Assembly: GCA_019112825.1 (NCBI GenBank)
Contig: DXIP01000020.1
Location: 5,401 to 69,400, forward strand
DNA: 64,000 bases
Origin: Alistipes excrementigallinarum
GTDB taxonomy: Bacteria > Bacteroidota > Bacteroidia > Bacteroidales > Rikenellaceae
Direction of reading: 5' to 3'
The notes under the pieces were generated by a model. It was not told the origin of the DNA. It was given only the letters and a program-made list of their open reading frames with translations, and did not search any database. Position numbers and translations under genes: made by a program. Positions 26,167 through 34,717 of the stretch are shown here, piece by piece; positions within the stretch are counted from its first letter, which is position 1, and every line of letters starts with the position of its first letter.

Positions 26167-26200
26167 ACAAAAAAGCGGCTGACCCTTTTGGGGTCCGCCA
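26167..26200 (-). terminator. Terminator-like hairpin 3, nearest the zinc-ribbon gene
   Basis: On the minus strand GGCGGACCC pairs with GGGTCAGCC (one mismatch) over CAAAA, followed by GCTTTTTTG. This is the first terminator met after the zinc-ribbon gene. Confidence 0.65.
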
Positions 26201-26244
26201 CCCTGTTCACATGCACCTCCCGGCTTCACGCCGGAAGCCGTCCG

Positions 26245-27003
26245 CTACTGCTCGGCTTCGGGGTCTGCCACCAGAATGCGGCCGCAGTACTCGCAGATGA
26301 TAATCTTCTTGCCGGCGCGGATATCCATCTGACGCTGAGGCGGAATGCGGTTGAAGCAGCCGCCGCACGCATCACGTTTCACCGTCACCACGGCCAGACC
26401 GTTGCGCACGCTGCGGCGAATGCGGTTGTAGGCAGCCAGCAGCCGGTCGTCGACCTTGGCACGGGCCTGCTCGGCCTGAGCCTCGTACTCGGCAACCTGC
26501 GGAGCCGTTTCGGCCTCGATGCTCTCCAGCTCGCCCTTCTTGACCGTCAGGTCGGCATTGCGCTCGTTGAGCTCGGCCTCGGTCTGCTCCAGCTGAGCCT
26601 TCTTGGCCTTCACACCGGCGGCGTACTCCTTCAGACGCTTCTCGGCCAGCTCGATTTCGAGCTCCTGATACTCGATTTCCTTCGAGATGGCGTCGAATTC
26701 ACGGTTGTTGCGGACGTTGTTCTGCTGCTCCTTGTAGTTGGCGATTTGAATCTTCGCCTGGTCGATTTCGCGCTTGCGCTGCTTGGTGAGCGCATTGAAC
26801 TCCTCAATCTCGGAGTTGATGTTGTCGATGCGCGTCTTCAGCCCGGCAAGCTCATCCTCGAGGTCCTGAACCTCGAGCGGCAGTTCACCCTTCACCTTGT
26901 TGATTTCGTCGATTTTGCTGTCGATTTTCTGAATCTCATAGAGCGCCAGGATTTTCTCCTGCATCGAATAATCAACATCGGCGGCCTTTTTCTGTGTTGC
27001 CAT
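26245..27003 (-). CDS. Coiled-coil protein with C4 zinc ribbon
   Basis: 252 residues. Residues ~15-185 form a long antiparallel coiled coil rich in Glu, Lys and Gln. The C-terminus holds a four-Cys zinc ribbon (CGGCFNRIPPQ and CEYCGRILV). This is the DUF164/CT398-like family; its exact role is unknown, with RNA or motility-complex binding suggested for some members. It follows the Nif3 gene after 19 nt on the same strand, a common pairing in Bacteroidetes. Confidence 0.9.
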   Translation of the reverse strand: MATQKKAADVDYSMQEKILALYEIQKIDSKIDEINKVKGELPLEVQDLEDELAGLKTRIDNINSEIEEFNALTKQRKREIDQAKIQIANYKEQQNNVRNNREFDAISKEIEYQELEIELAEKRLKEYAAGVKAKKAQLEQTEAELNERNADLTVKKGELESIEAETAPQVAEYEAQAEQARAKVDDRLLAAYNRIRRSVRNGLAVVTVKRDACGGCFNRIPPQRQMDIRAGKKIIICEYCGRILVADPEAEQ

Positions 27004-27022
27004 ATATTATAATTGTTTGAAC

Positions 27023-27808
27023 TTAAACGAAATAGTTCACCGGATTACGCGAGTATCCACTCTTGCGGACCGCAAAGGTAAGCAAATTTTTCGATAAAAC
27101 CTCAAATATTAGCTCAATTGCGCAATATTCGCTCTCGAAATGTCCGATGTCCGCCACCACGAAGGCTCCGTCGGGGAGCATGAAATCGTTGTACTTCAAA
27201 TCGGCGGTCACGTAGAGGTCGGCACCCGAGCGGCGGGCCTCCTCCATGAGCGAGGCTCCGGCCCCCGTGCAGAGGGCGATGCGCCGCACCTGAGGGCGCA
27301 CCAGGTCGCTGTGGCGCACCACCTTGAGCCCCAGACGCTGCTGCATGCGGCGCAGGAACTCCTCCGTCGGGAGCGGCTCGGGCAGCTCGCCCACCACGCC
27401 GAAGCCCACCTGCGGGTCGGCCGCCGAGGGCTGCAGCACGCGGAGCTCCCCGATGCCCAGCATCGCGGCCAGACGCCAGCTCATCCCTCCGGGGGCGCTG
27501 TCGAGGTTCGTATGGCATGCATAGAGCGCGATGCCGCGGCGGATGGCCCGCTCGACGCAGCGCTGCACGGCATCGGCCGAGTTGAAGCGCTTGAGCGCAT
27601 GGAAGATGATGGGATGGTGCGTGATGACCAGGTCGCACCCTTCGCGCTCGGCCTCGTCCAGCACCTCGTCCGTAACGTCGACGGCCAGCAACGCCCGCTG
27701 CACCTCGTCGTCGGGACGCCCCACAATCAGCCCCGCGTTGTCGTAGGACTCCTGGTAGGAGAGCGGTGCAAAGCGCTCGATTACGTCGGTTATATCTTTG
27801 ATTTTCAT
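27023..27808 (-). CDS. Nif3-like dinuclear metal-centre protein
   Basis: 261 residues, close to the short YbgI-type form; many Bacteroidetes Nif3 proteins are ~365 residues with an inserted domain that is absent here. Metal ligands are visible in TTHHPIIFHAL-like VITHHPIIFHAL, HTNLDSAPGG and DIGHFESE. These proteins form hexameric toroids; the substrate is uncertain (GTP cyclohydrolase-type 2 annotation is by homology only). Cotranscribed with the zinc-ribbon protein. Confidence 0.9.
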   Translation of the reverse strand: MKIKDITDVIERFAPLSYQESYDNAGLIVGRPDDEVQRALLAVDVTDEVLDEAEREGCDLVITHHPIIFHALKRFNSADAVQRCVERAIRRGIALYACHTNLDSAPGGMSWRLAAMLGIGELRVLQPSAADPQVGFGVVGELPEPLPTEEFLRRMQQRLGLKVVRHSDLVRPQVRRIALCTGAGASLMEEARRSGADLYVTADLKYNDFMLPDGAFVVADIGHFESEYCAIELIFEVLSKNLLTFAVRKSGYSRNPVNYFV

Positions 27809-27880
27809 AGTGTTGTCTTCTTTTTCCAGATGATTGCGTTAACGTGCGGCGCGCTGCCGGCCGCAGCAGGCCGCTGCGCC

Positions 27881-28588
27881 TCAGAAGAGCGACTGTTCGT
27901 AGAAGGCGAAGAGTTCCTTGTGCTCCGCCTCCTCCTTCTTGCCGCGGCGCGGACGGCGTGCCGTACGCTTCGGAGCGCCCGGCTCGGTCTGCGCGGCAGC
28001 TTCCGCCTCTGCCTCCGCCGGGGTTCCACCCTCGGGCGTATCGGCAAACTTCACCACCGGTTTGGTGCGCCGGCGGCGCTTCGGGGCGGCAGCTTCGGCC
28101 TCGGCGGCGGTTCCAGCCTCTGCGGCAACCGAAGCATCCTGCTCCGCAGCCGCTTCTTCGGGGGCCTCCCCGTGCGCCATCTCTGCGGCATCGGTCGGAA
28201 GCTCCGCCGAAGCGTCGACCGACGAATCAACCAGCACGGTCCGCCCCTGCGAGGCGGCAGGCTCCTTGAGCTCCTCGCGCACCTCAACCAGCAGCGCGCG
28301 AATGCGCTGCAGCCGCTCGAGCAGCTCCACGTCGCGCGGCACCTCCTTTTCGCGGCGGCACTGACGCAGCGCCTTGCGGGCCCCCTCGAGCGTCATGCCC
28401 TGCTCCTTGACCAGGTGGTAAATCAGCTTCAGGTTCTCGATGTCGGCCGGCGTAAAGAGCCGGTTGCCCTTCTTGTTCCGCTTGGGCTTCAGCACGCCGA
28501 ACTGCGACTCCCAGTGGCGCAGCAACGACGGCCGGACGTCGAACATCTCGGCCACCTCGCCCATTGAATAGTAAAGCTTCTCTGCCAT
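27881..28588 (-). CDS. MerR-family transcriptional regulator
   Basis: 235 residues. The N-terminal winged helix (1-~75) reads YYSMGEVAEMFDVRPSLLRHWESQFGVLKPKRNKKGNRLFTPADIE (HTH then wing), followed by a helical segment to ~125. The last ~110 residues are low-complexity, rich in Ala and Glu with KRRRRTKP and RRGKK basic patches. No Cys cluster for a metal is present, so the signal is not an obvious metal. Lies 72 nt upstream of the Nif3 gene on the same strand. Confidence 0.88.
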   Translation of the reverse strand: MAEKLYYSMGEVAEMFDVRPSLLRHWESQFGVLKPKRNKKGNRLFTPADIENLKLIYHLVKEQGMTLEGARKALRQCRREKEVPRDVELLERLQRIRALLVEVREELKEPAASQGRTVLVDSSVDASAELPTDAAEMAHGEAPEEAAAEQDASVAAEAGTAAEAEAAAPKRRRRTKPVVKFADTPEGGTPAEAEAEAAAQTEPGAPKRTARRPRRGKKEEAEHKELFAFYEQSLF

Positions 28589-28704
28589 ACGCTATTTCGT
28601 TTCACGGTTTATATTTTCATCTCCTTCGGGGCCGGTTTCCTCAACACAAGGCTTTCCTCAGCATGAGGTCGGCCCCGCTCTCCGTATCGGACCGCGCCCC
28701 GGGG

Positions 28705-30123
28705 CTACGCCTCCCCCTCGCCGGCCGGCTCTCCGTCACCCTGCTGCCGAAGGATGCGCAGCGAATTGGGATAGAGGTTGTTCACGCGGGGGCCAATCCG
28801 CTTGACGAATCCCAGCGCCCGACCGCTCGCCGTCACCAGATTGATGCCTTCGGCAAAGAGCCCCGCTGCAAGCTCCTGCTTGCGCAGGAAGCGCAGCGCA
28901 TCCTCCGAGCCGAGTTCGGCCGTCGGCACGGCATCGCGCCGCAGCCCCGCGAAGAGGGCCAAAGCCGGGTCGGGCTTGAGCCGCCCCTTGAAGAGCTGCC
29001 CCATGGCCACTCCCGAATAAATCACGGGCAGCACGCCCGAGAGGCTCCGCACGGCATCGTACTGCGCCGCATACCAGCCGTAGAGGGTATCGCCCGCCGC
29101 GACAAAGCGCATCGCCGCGGGCTCCTCGACCCAGCGTGCAAGCTCCGCCGCTGCGGCCTTGTCGGCCGCGACGAGCACTTCGCGGCGCTGCCGCGGCGTG
29201 CGGCTCCAACCGCCGGCATCGGGGGCCTTGCGGGCCACGGCGGCGAAGAAGCCCTCGCCCTCGGCCCGGTGCGGGAAGAAACGGAAGGTGCGGAAGGCTC
29301 CGACCCTGCCGCCGAGAATCCCCCACTCCTCCGCGAGCGGGAACTCGCCGGCCTCGGCCATCTCGTCGCCCGCCCATGCAAGAAAACGTTCAAGCGAGCC
29401 CTCGTCCTCGGTGCGGTTGAAGGTGCAGGTGCTGTAGAGGAGCGTCCCGCCGGGCCGCAGCGCCCGCCACGCCTCGCGCAGAATGGCATCCTGACGCGAT
29501 GCGCAGAGGCGCACGTTCGCCTCGCTCCACTCGCCGCGCGCGGCGTCGTCCTTGCGGAACATCCCCTCGCCCGAGCAGGGGGCGTCGACCGCCACCACGT
29601 CGTACCACGCCTCGAACTCCGCCATGCGGGCCGCATCGGCCGTCGTGACCACGACGTTGCCCGTGCCCCAGCGGCGGATGTTGTCGGCAAGCACCTGCGC
29701 CCGCCGGCGGTCGATTTCATTGGCGACAACGAGCCCTTCGCTCCCGACCAGCGAGGCGTAGAGCGTGCTCTTGCCGCCGGGTGCGGCGCAGAGGTCGAGC
29801 ACCCGCGCACCGCGCATATCGACACCCGAGAGCAGCCGCCCGACAAACTGCGATGAGGGCTCCTGCACGTAGTAGGCGCCGGCATGGAACTCCGCATCGA
29901 AGGTGAACTGCGGCCGCCGGGGCAGGTAACGCCCCTCGGCACACCACCCTACGCGGCGCACCCCTTCGCCCGTCGCAACGGCGGGCAGGAGTGCCGCGCA
30001 CTTCGCCGGGTTGAGCCGCACCGCAACGGGCGACGGGCCGTCGAGCGCCGCACTCAACGCTTGCGCCTCCTCTTCGCCCAGCTCGCGGGCAATGGACGCT
30101 ACGAACGCTTCGGGCAGCCTCAT
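28705..30123 (-). CDS. RsmF/NOL1-type rRNA cytosine-5 methyltransferase
   Basis: 472 residues from the ATG at 30123, which overlaps the stop of the upstream kinase (ATGA). A SAM-dependent m5C methyltransferase: motif I DLCAAPGGK (110-118), VDAPCSGEGMF with Cys183, and YSTCTF with the catalytic Cys233. The C-terminal ~150 residues form the PUA-like RNA-binding extension of RsmF. Probable target is a cytosine of 16S rRNA. Which position is modified cannot be told. Confidence 0.93.
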   Translation of the reverse strand: MRLPEAFVASIARELGEEEAQALSAALDGPSPVAVRLNPAKCAALLPAVATGEGVRRVGWCAEGRYLPRRPQFTFDAEFHAGAYYVQEPSSQFVGRLLSGVDMRGARVLDLCAAPGGKSTLYASLVGSEGLVVANEIDRRRAQVLADNIRRWGTGNVVVTTADAARMAEFEAWYDVVAVDAPCSGEGMFRKDDAARGEWSEANVRLCASRQDAILREAWRALRPGGTLLYSTCTFNRTEDEGSLERFLAWAGDEMAEAGEFPLAEEWGILGGRVGAFRTFRFFPHRAEGEGFFAAVARKAPDAGGWSRTPRQRREVLVAADKAAAAELARWVEEPAAMRFVAAGDTLYGWYAAQYDAVRSLSGVLPVIYSGVAMGQLFKGRLKPDPALALFAGLRRDAVPTAELGSEDALRFLRKQELAAGLFAEGINLVTASGRALGFVKRIGPRVNNLYPNSLRILRQQGDGEPAGEGEA

Positions 30124-30737
30124 CGCTTCTCGGAGGCTTTGAGCGCATCGAGCCGTGCGCAAATCCGTTCGAGCACCTCGGGATTCTCCACGAAGTCCTC
30201 GTTGTCCTTGTCGACGACGAGCACCTCGCCGTCGTAGATATGGTCAATCCAGTGGTCGTACTTCTCGTTGAGCCGCCGCAGGTAGGACTCGTCGATGTTC
30301 ATCTCGTACTCGCGGCCCCGCTTGTGAATCTGCGAGATGAGCGTCGGAACGCTCGCCTTGAGGTAAATCAGCAGGTCTGGTTTGGGGATGAGCGTGGTCA
30401 CGAGCCGGAAAATCTTCATGTAGGTCTCGATGTCGCGCGTCGACATGAGCCCCATCTCGTGGAGGTTCGTGGCGAAGATGTGGGCATCCTCGTAGATGGT
30501 CCGGTCCTGGATGATGTCCTCGTCGCCCGAGGCGAGCATGTCCATCGTCTGCTCGATGCGGCTGCCGAGGAAGCTGATTTGCAGCTGGAACGACCAGCGG
30601 TTCATATCCTCGTAGAAATCCCCGATGTAGGGGTTGTTGCTCTCCTCCAGATAGCATTTGGCCCGGTAGCGCCGGGTCAGCATCTCGGTCAGCGTCGTCT
30701 TGCCGCTGCCGATGTTTCCCGCAATGGCAATATACAT
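30120..30737 (-). CDS. Deoxynucleoside kinase
   Basis: 205 residues. P-loop GNIGSGKTT at residues 7-15, ERS-like QDRTIYEDAHIFA in the middle, and the LID-region KRGREYEMN. It phosphorylates deoxynucleosides for salvage (dAK/dGK/dCK type; specificity not readable). A fused or overlapping rsmF follows. Promoter region upstream (30738-30956) is GC-rich and repetitive. Confidence 0.93.
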   Translation of the reverse strand: MYIAIAGNIGSGKTTLTEMLTRRYRAKCYLEESNNPYIGDFYEDMNRWSFQLQISFLGSRIEQTMDMLASGDEDIIQDRTIYEDAHIFATNLHEMGLMSTRDIETYMKIFRLVTTLIPKPDLLIYLKASVPTLISQIHKRGREYEMNIDESYLRRLNEKYDHWIDHIYDGEVLVVDKDNEDFVENPEVLERICARLDALKASEKR

Positions 30738-30780
30738 CGTTCAATCGATATTTCTGAATGGTTTTACACTTCTTGTCGTT

Positions 30781-30845
30781 CGGCGGCCGTTTTTTCGGCA
30801 ACCGTTGCCGGCGGCTGTTTTCAGCGGCTGTTTTCGGCGGCCGCA
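30781..30845. repeat. Short CGGCGGCTGTTTTC direct repeats
   Basis: Between GH3 and the kinase, CGGCGGCCGTTTTTTCGG, CGGCGGCTGTTTTC and CGGCTGTTTTCGGCGGCCG follow one another, with a CGGCAACCGTTGCCG palindrome at 30796-30810. No gene is present. Confidence 0.5.
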
Positions 30846-30956
30846 GTCCGACACCCGGCTGCAACGCCGCGCTCCCGAAACCGCTACGTCCGAAAAAACG
30901 TTCCGCCCTGCAAAGCCGGGCCTAATTAGAGAATCGGCGCCCCGGTCCGGTCCGGA

Positions 30957-32417
30957 CTACTCGCCCCCGAGCACCGAGTCGGCCACGCGGCGGTCGTTCA
31001 TCAGACGCGGCACCTTGTTCTTCCCCTTGCGGCGCATCCAGTCAAGGAAGCGGCCCCGCTCGACCACCGTGATGCGCGGCAGGTCGAGCGTCGTCAGACG
31101 CTTGGCGTCGTAGTCCGAGTTGATGGCCCGCAGCTCGCGGTCGAGCACCTCGGCGAAGCGGGCCCGGTCATCGGGCTCGCGGTCGAACTCCACAATCCAC
31201 TCGTGGGCGCCCCGCTCGCGGAGGCTCATGTAGCAGGGAGCCACCGTATACTCGCCCACCACGGCGCCCGTCTCGCGGCAGGCCCGCTCCAGGGCGCGGT
31301 CGGCGTTGTCGGCAATCACCTCCTCGCCGAAGGCGTTGATGTACTGGCGCGTACGCCCTGCAAAGCGAATCCGATAGGGGTCCGTCGAGGTGAACTCCAC
31401 CGTATCGCCGATTTCGTAGCGCCACAGCCCGTTGTTCGAGGTGATGACCAGAGCATAGACCTCGCCGCTCTTCACCCCTTCGAGCGGCACGATGCTGTCG
31501 CCCTGGCGGAATTCGAAGTAGGTGCCGTAGTCGAGCATCAGCAGCATGTCGCTGCGCGTGGGGTTGTCGGCCAGGGCGAAGAAGCCCTCCGAGGCGTTGT
31601 AGGTCTCCATGTACTGCATCTCGGGCGAGGGTATCAGCTCCTCGAACGAACGCCGGTAGGGGGTGAACTCCACCCCGCCGTGGGCGAACATGCAGAGATT
31701 GGGCCACACTTCGAGCAGGTTGCTGCGCCCCGTATACTCGAGCACGCGGCGCATCAGCGCCAGGTTCCACGACGGCACGCCGGCAAAGGCCGTGATGTTC
31801 TCGCCCGTGCACTCGCGGCAGATGGCCTCGGCCTTGCGGTCGAAATCGGCGATGAGGGCCGTCTGCATCTTCGGCGCGCGGAACCAGCCGCTCCAGAAGG
31901 TCGTCTCGTGGATGAGCAGCGCCGAGAGGTCGCCCACCAGATTCGACCCCTCCTGCCGGCATGAACCGCCGAGCGTGAGCGTCTTGCCGTCGAAGACCTT
32001 CGAGCGGGGGTTGTTGGCCGCGAAGACCGTCGCCACGTCGCGCATGCCCATCGTATGGTTCCACCACAGCGATTCCCGCGTGACGGGGATGTACTTGCTC
32101 CGGTCGGAGGTGGTGCCCGACGAGCGGGCAAAGAGCGTGACGCGGCCCGGAGCCGTCACGTCGGACTCACCGGCCAGCATCCGCTCAATGTAGGGCTTGA
32201 AGGTGTCGTAGTCGAACGTCTCGACCATCGAGGCGAACTGCTCGGGCGTGCGGATGCGGCCCAGGTTGTAGCGCCAGCCGAACTCCGTGCGGCGGCCCCG
32301 GCGCAGAAGCTGCCGGAACATGCGCGCCTGGGTCTCCACGGGGTGGCGGCGGAAGGTGTCGATGGCCCGCTCGCGCTGCGAGAAGTAGGCCCTCAGAAGT
32401 ATGCTGCGAAGTGACAA
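30957..32417 (-). CDS. GH3 auxin-promoter family acyl-adenylating protein
   Basis: 486 residues. Related to plant GH3 acyl-amido synthetases and the ANL adenylating superfamily. ATP loop FARSSGTTSDRSKYIPVT at 96-112, GGVEFTPYRRSFEEL and LVITSNNGLWRYEIGDTVEFT (the acyl-adenylate region), and RTRQYINAFGEEVIADNADRAL near the C-terminus. Bacterial members are common in Bacteroidetes; the acid and the acceptor are unknown. It lies 25 nt after trkA on the same strand and is probably cotranscribed. Confidence 0.9.
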   Translation of the reverse strand: MSLRSILLRAYFSQRERAIDTFRRHPVETQARMFRQLLRRGRRTEFGWRYNLGRIRTPEQFASMVETFDYDTFKPYIERMLAGESDVTAPGRVTLFARSSGTTSDRSKYIPVTRESLWWNHTMGMRDVATVFAANNPRSKVFDGKTLTLGGSCRQEGSNLVGDLSALLIHETTFWSGWFRAPKMQTALIADFDRKAEAICRECTGENITAFAGVPSWNLALMRRVLEYTGRSNLLEVWPNLCMFAHGGVEFTPYRRSFEELIPSPEMQYMETYNASEGFFALADNPTRSDMLLMLDYGTYFEFRQGDSIVPLEGVKSGEVYALVITSNNGLWRYEIGDTVEFTSTDPYRIRFAGRTRQYINAFGEEVIADNADRALERACRETGAVVGEYTVAPCYMSLRERGAHEWIVEFDREPDDRARFAEVLDRELRAINSDYDAKRLTTLDLPRITVVERGRFLDWMRRKGKNKVPRLMNDRRVADSVLGGE

Positions 32418-32442
32418 AATCGTTTTTGTTGCTTAAAGTTCC

Positions 32443-33783
32443 TTAGTTGAAGAAGTAGCCCACGCGGCCCACCGACTCGGGCATGGCGAAGACCACCACG
32501 CGGTCGTAGGGCTGTATCATCGAGTTGTCGACCGCAATGAAGACCTTGTCGCCGCGGACGATGCCGCCGATGATGGTATCCTCGGGAAGCCCCATCTCCT
32601 TGATGCGGCACTTGGTGGCCGGCGAGTTGGGCTTGACGATGAACTCGAGCACCTCGGCGTCGCTGCCCGTCAGGCACTTGATGGCCTGCACGTCGGTCGA
32701 CATCGTGAAGCGGAAGATGTTCGACGCCGTGATGAGCTTCTTGTTGATGATGGTGTCGATGCCGATGGACTCGGCCAGATTGATGTAGTTGAGGTTCTCG
32801 ACCTCGGCAATCACCTTCTTGACGCCCATGCGCTTGGCCAGCATCGCCGCCAGGATGTTCGTCTCGCTGCGGCCCGTCACCGCCACGAAGGCGTCCATGT
32901 TCGAGAGGCCCTCCTCCATCATCGCCTCCGTATTACGCCCGTCCTCATTGATAATCAACGTCTTGTCGAGCATCTCGGCCAGACGGTAGGCCTTCTCGGC
33001 GTTGTAGTCGATGAGCTTGATGTTGACCTCGTCCTGCAGCTCGGTGGCGATGCGGATGCCGATGCGCGAGCCACCGAGTATCATCATGTTCTTGATTTCG
33101 ATGTTCGACTGCCCCGAGAACTCCATCACCTCGCGCACGGCATCCTGACGGGCGATGACGTAGATGATGTCACCCTCGAAGTAGCGCTCGCCGCGGTGCG
33201 GAATGATGGTCTCGCCGCCGCGCGTGATGGCCACCGTGCGGTAGTTGAGCTCGGTCTGCTCCTCGTCGAAGCCCGTGAGCTCCTGCCCCACCAGCGGCGA
33301 GGCGGGCTCCAGACGGAAGACCGCCAGCGAGAGCTTGCCGCTCGAGAAGTCGACATACTCGGTGGTCGAGGTGTGGCCCAGCAGGTTGATGACCTCGCGG
33401 GCGGCCACCTTTTCGGGATAGAAGAGGTAGTCGATGCCCATCTCGATGAACATCTCCTTGTTGTTGGGCTCGAGGTATTCGTTGTTGTCGATGCGCGCAA
33501 TAGACTTCTTGGCCCCCAGCTGCTTGGCGAGCATCGCCGCCACGACGTTGTCGTTCTCCTCGTGGTTGACGGCGATGAAGAGGTCGCACTTGCGCACCGA
33601 GGCCTTGCGCAGCACGGCAAAGGTGGTCGAGTCGCCCTCGACCGTAATGACGTCGGCCAGGCTGCCCACGTCGGCCAGCAGCTTCTGGTCGGCGTCGATG
33701 ATGGTGATGTCGTGGCCGTTTCCGCTCAGCATCTTGGCCAGATGGCTCCCCATCTCGCCGGCTCCCGCAATGACGATTCTCAT
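32443..33783 (-). CDS. trkA: Trk potassium uptake regulatory protein TrkA
   Basis: 446 residues from the ATG at 33783 (MRIVIAGAGEMGSHLAKML). Two RCK modules: RCK-N with a Rossmann nucleotide loop GAGEMG (7-12), RCK-C, then a second pair starting at MILGGSRIGIRIATEL (GGSRIG loop). It binds NAD(H)/ATP and gates a TrkH potassium channel at the membrane; no trkH is nearby. The longer upstream open frame crosses the divergent promoter at 33.88 kb and is rejected. A GH3-family gene follows. Confidence 0.95.
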   Translation of the reverse strand: MRIVIAGAGEMGSHLAKMLSGNGHDITIIDADQKLLADVGSLADVITVEGDSTTFAVLRKASVRKCDLFIAVNHEENDNVVAAMLAKQLGAKKSIARIDNNEYLEPNNKEMFIEMGIDYLFYPEKVAAREVINLLGHTSTTEYVDFSSGKLSLAVFRLEPASPLVGQELTGFDEEQTELNYRTVAITRGGETIIPHRGERYFEGDIIYVIARQDAVREVMEFSGQSNIEIKNMMILGGSRIGIRIATELQDEVNIKLIDYNAEKAYRLAEMLDKTLIINEDGRNTEAMMEEGLSNMDAFVAVTGRSETNILAAMLAKRMGVKKVIAEVENLNYINLAESIGIDTIINKKLITASNIFRFTMSTDVQAIKCLTGSDAEVLEFIVKPNSPATKCRIKEMGLPEDTIIGGIVRGDKVFIAVDNSMIQPYDRVVVFAMPESVGRVGYFFN

Positions 33784-33864
33784 AGGTTCGATTTTTGGCT
33801 GGATGCCGCGCCCGCAACGCTCCGGCCGGCTTTTTCGGGTCGGGGTTCGGAACAGGGCGGCATT

Positions 33865-33896
33865 TTTGCAAATTAATTTACAAATGTATACATTTG
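33865..33896 (+). promoter_or_regulatory. Promoter of the small membrane protein (plus face)
   Basis: TTTG (33865-33868), 20 nt, then TACATTTG (33889-33896): an ideal Bacteroidetes -33/-7 pair. It shares the palindrome CAAATGTATACATTTG (33881-33896) with the opposing promoter. Confidence 0.85.
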
Positions 33897-33912
33897 TCCC
33901 GGAAAGCCCAAA
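33881..33912 (-). promoter_or_regulatory. Promoter of trkA-GH3 (minus face)
   Basis: On the minus strand TTTG (33912-33909), 20 nt, then TACATTTG (33888-33881). It is the mirror image of the plus promoter, and the two -7 boxes abut at the TATA centre, so polymerase can occupy only one at a time. The trkA start is 98 nt downstream. Confidence 0.85.
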
Positions 33913-33939
33913 ATTTCGGACCCTAAAAACACACATGTC

Positions 33940-34254
33940 ATGCCATCGTGGTTGATTCTTCTGCTGGCCGCCATTGCGGCCGTCGCCCTGTTCGTCGTCG
34001 GGATGTCGCTCACGCTGATGTTCAAGGGGCACTTCATCGATTCGGAAATCTCGACCAACAAGAACATGCAGCGGCTGGGCATCAAGTGCGCCGTGCAGGA
34101 GTCGCGTGAGGATTCGGGCCAGACCGACTGCGTCACAGCGGGCTGCTCGGGCAACTGCTCGGCCTGCGACATCGAGGAGCAGCGCATCCACCACGCCCCG
34201 GCGGGGAGCCGCACGGCAGCTTCCGCCTCCGCGGAGCAACCGGCAGCACGTTAG
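33940..34254 (+). CDS. Small membrane protein with Cys-rich tail
   Basis: 104 residues. One membrane segment (~3-27, SWLILLLAAIAAVALFVVGMSLTLM), then a soluble part with KGHFIDSEISTNKNMQRLGIKCAVQ and a Cys cluster (CVTAGCSGNCSAC). The last ~25 residues are Ala-rich. Short Bacteroidales proteins with a membrane anchor followed by an N-K-x-M-x-x-x-G-I-x-C block are familiar to me, but no function is known. The paired Cys suggest redox or metal binding. It is divergent from trkA, 44 nt after a perfect promoter. Confidence 0.78.
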   Translation: MPSWLILLLAAIAAVALFVVGMSLTLMFKGHFIDSEISTNKNMQRLGIKCAVQESREDSGQTDCVTAGCSGNCSACDIEEQRIHHAPAGSRTAASASAEQPAAR

Positions 34255-34717
34255 TCCGGCCGTCCCGGCTAAGCCCCGGCGCCGGGCACAAAATCCCGGT
34301 TCCGCGCGTCGTAAAGTCCCCGACAAGCGGGCGCCGGGCACAAAAAGCAGGTGCCGGGCACAAAAAAGAGGGCGCCGGGCACAAAAAAGGCGGGTGCCGG
34401 GCCCACAAAGGGCGCCGAGCACAAAAAAAAGAGGAGTTACGACTCCTCTTTCTTTTTATCCATATCCTCGCCCGGCGGCGGTATTCCGACATCAGACCGG
34501 CAGCGGCACATCCTGCCGCCTCTCCCTCAACGGCAACATACCCTTCTGCTTCGTTCGCAACGGCAATGCCTCCTTCGCTCCGGCTACAACGGAGACACAC
34601 CGCCCGACCTCACCTTCTCCGGAAAACTGCCCCCAATTCAGTCGCAGCCAAGACTTCCTCCCGGGCATGCCCGCTTCCACTGCTCCGCTCCGGGCCCGGC
34701 GCCGCATCCGCGCAGAG
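34255..34717. repeat. Spacer with GGCGCCGGGCACAAAAA tandem repeats
   Basis: 463 nt between the convergent small membrane protein and cysQ. From 34277 to 34430 it has six degenerate copies of a unit G-GCGCCGGGCACAAAAAA-G (near 34278, 34330, 34350, 34371, 34396 and 34412) with variable A-run length. The same CCGGGCACAAAAAAG word is at 26021-26035. A terminator follows at 34428-34456, then C-rich low-complexity DNA to the cysQ stop codon. No gene is present. Confidence 0.75.
34422..34456. terminator. Bidirectional terminator between the small membrane protein and cysQ
   Basis: AAAGAGGAGT (34428-34437) pairs perfectly with ACTCCTCTTT (34442-34451) around TACG. It has a T-run (CTTTTT) on the plus side and eight A (T on minus) on the other. 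Confidence 0.85.

Larger units (their letters stand above)
25635..26244. repeat. Spacer with three terminator-like repeats, 610 nt
   Basis: Between the zinc-ribbon gene (ending at 26245) and nadE, both minus. It has no gene. Three copies of a unit ending in ACAAAAAAGCGGC-like sequence lie near 25870, 26025 and 26164, about 140-155 bp apart. The last two also share a 47-bp block (25992-26038 and 26135-26181: GCCGACnCGGAAAnCCGCTCC, then CCTCC, then the A-run). Read on the minus strand, each is a GC stem followed by CGTTTTTTT or GCTTTTTTG. The small open frames here only reflect the repeats. Confidence 0.7.

Noticed and set aside
25733..26229. Small minus-strand frames in the terminator-repeat spacer
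   Set aside because: They merely read the repeats (repeated FFCARRG/FFVSGGT-like peptides) and have no start context.
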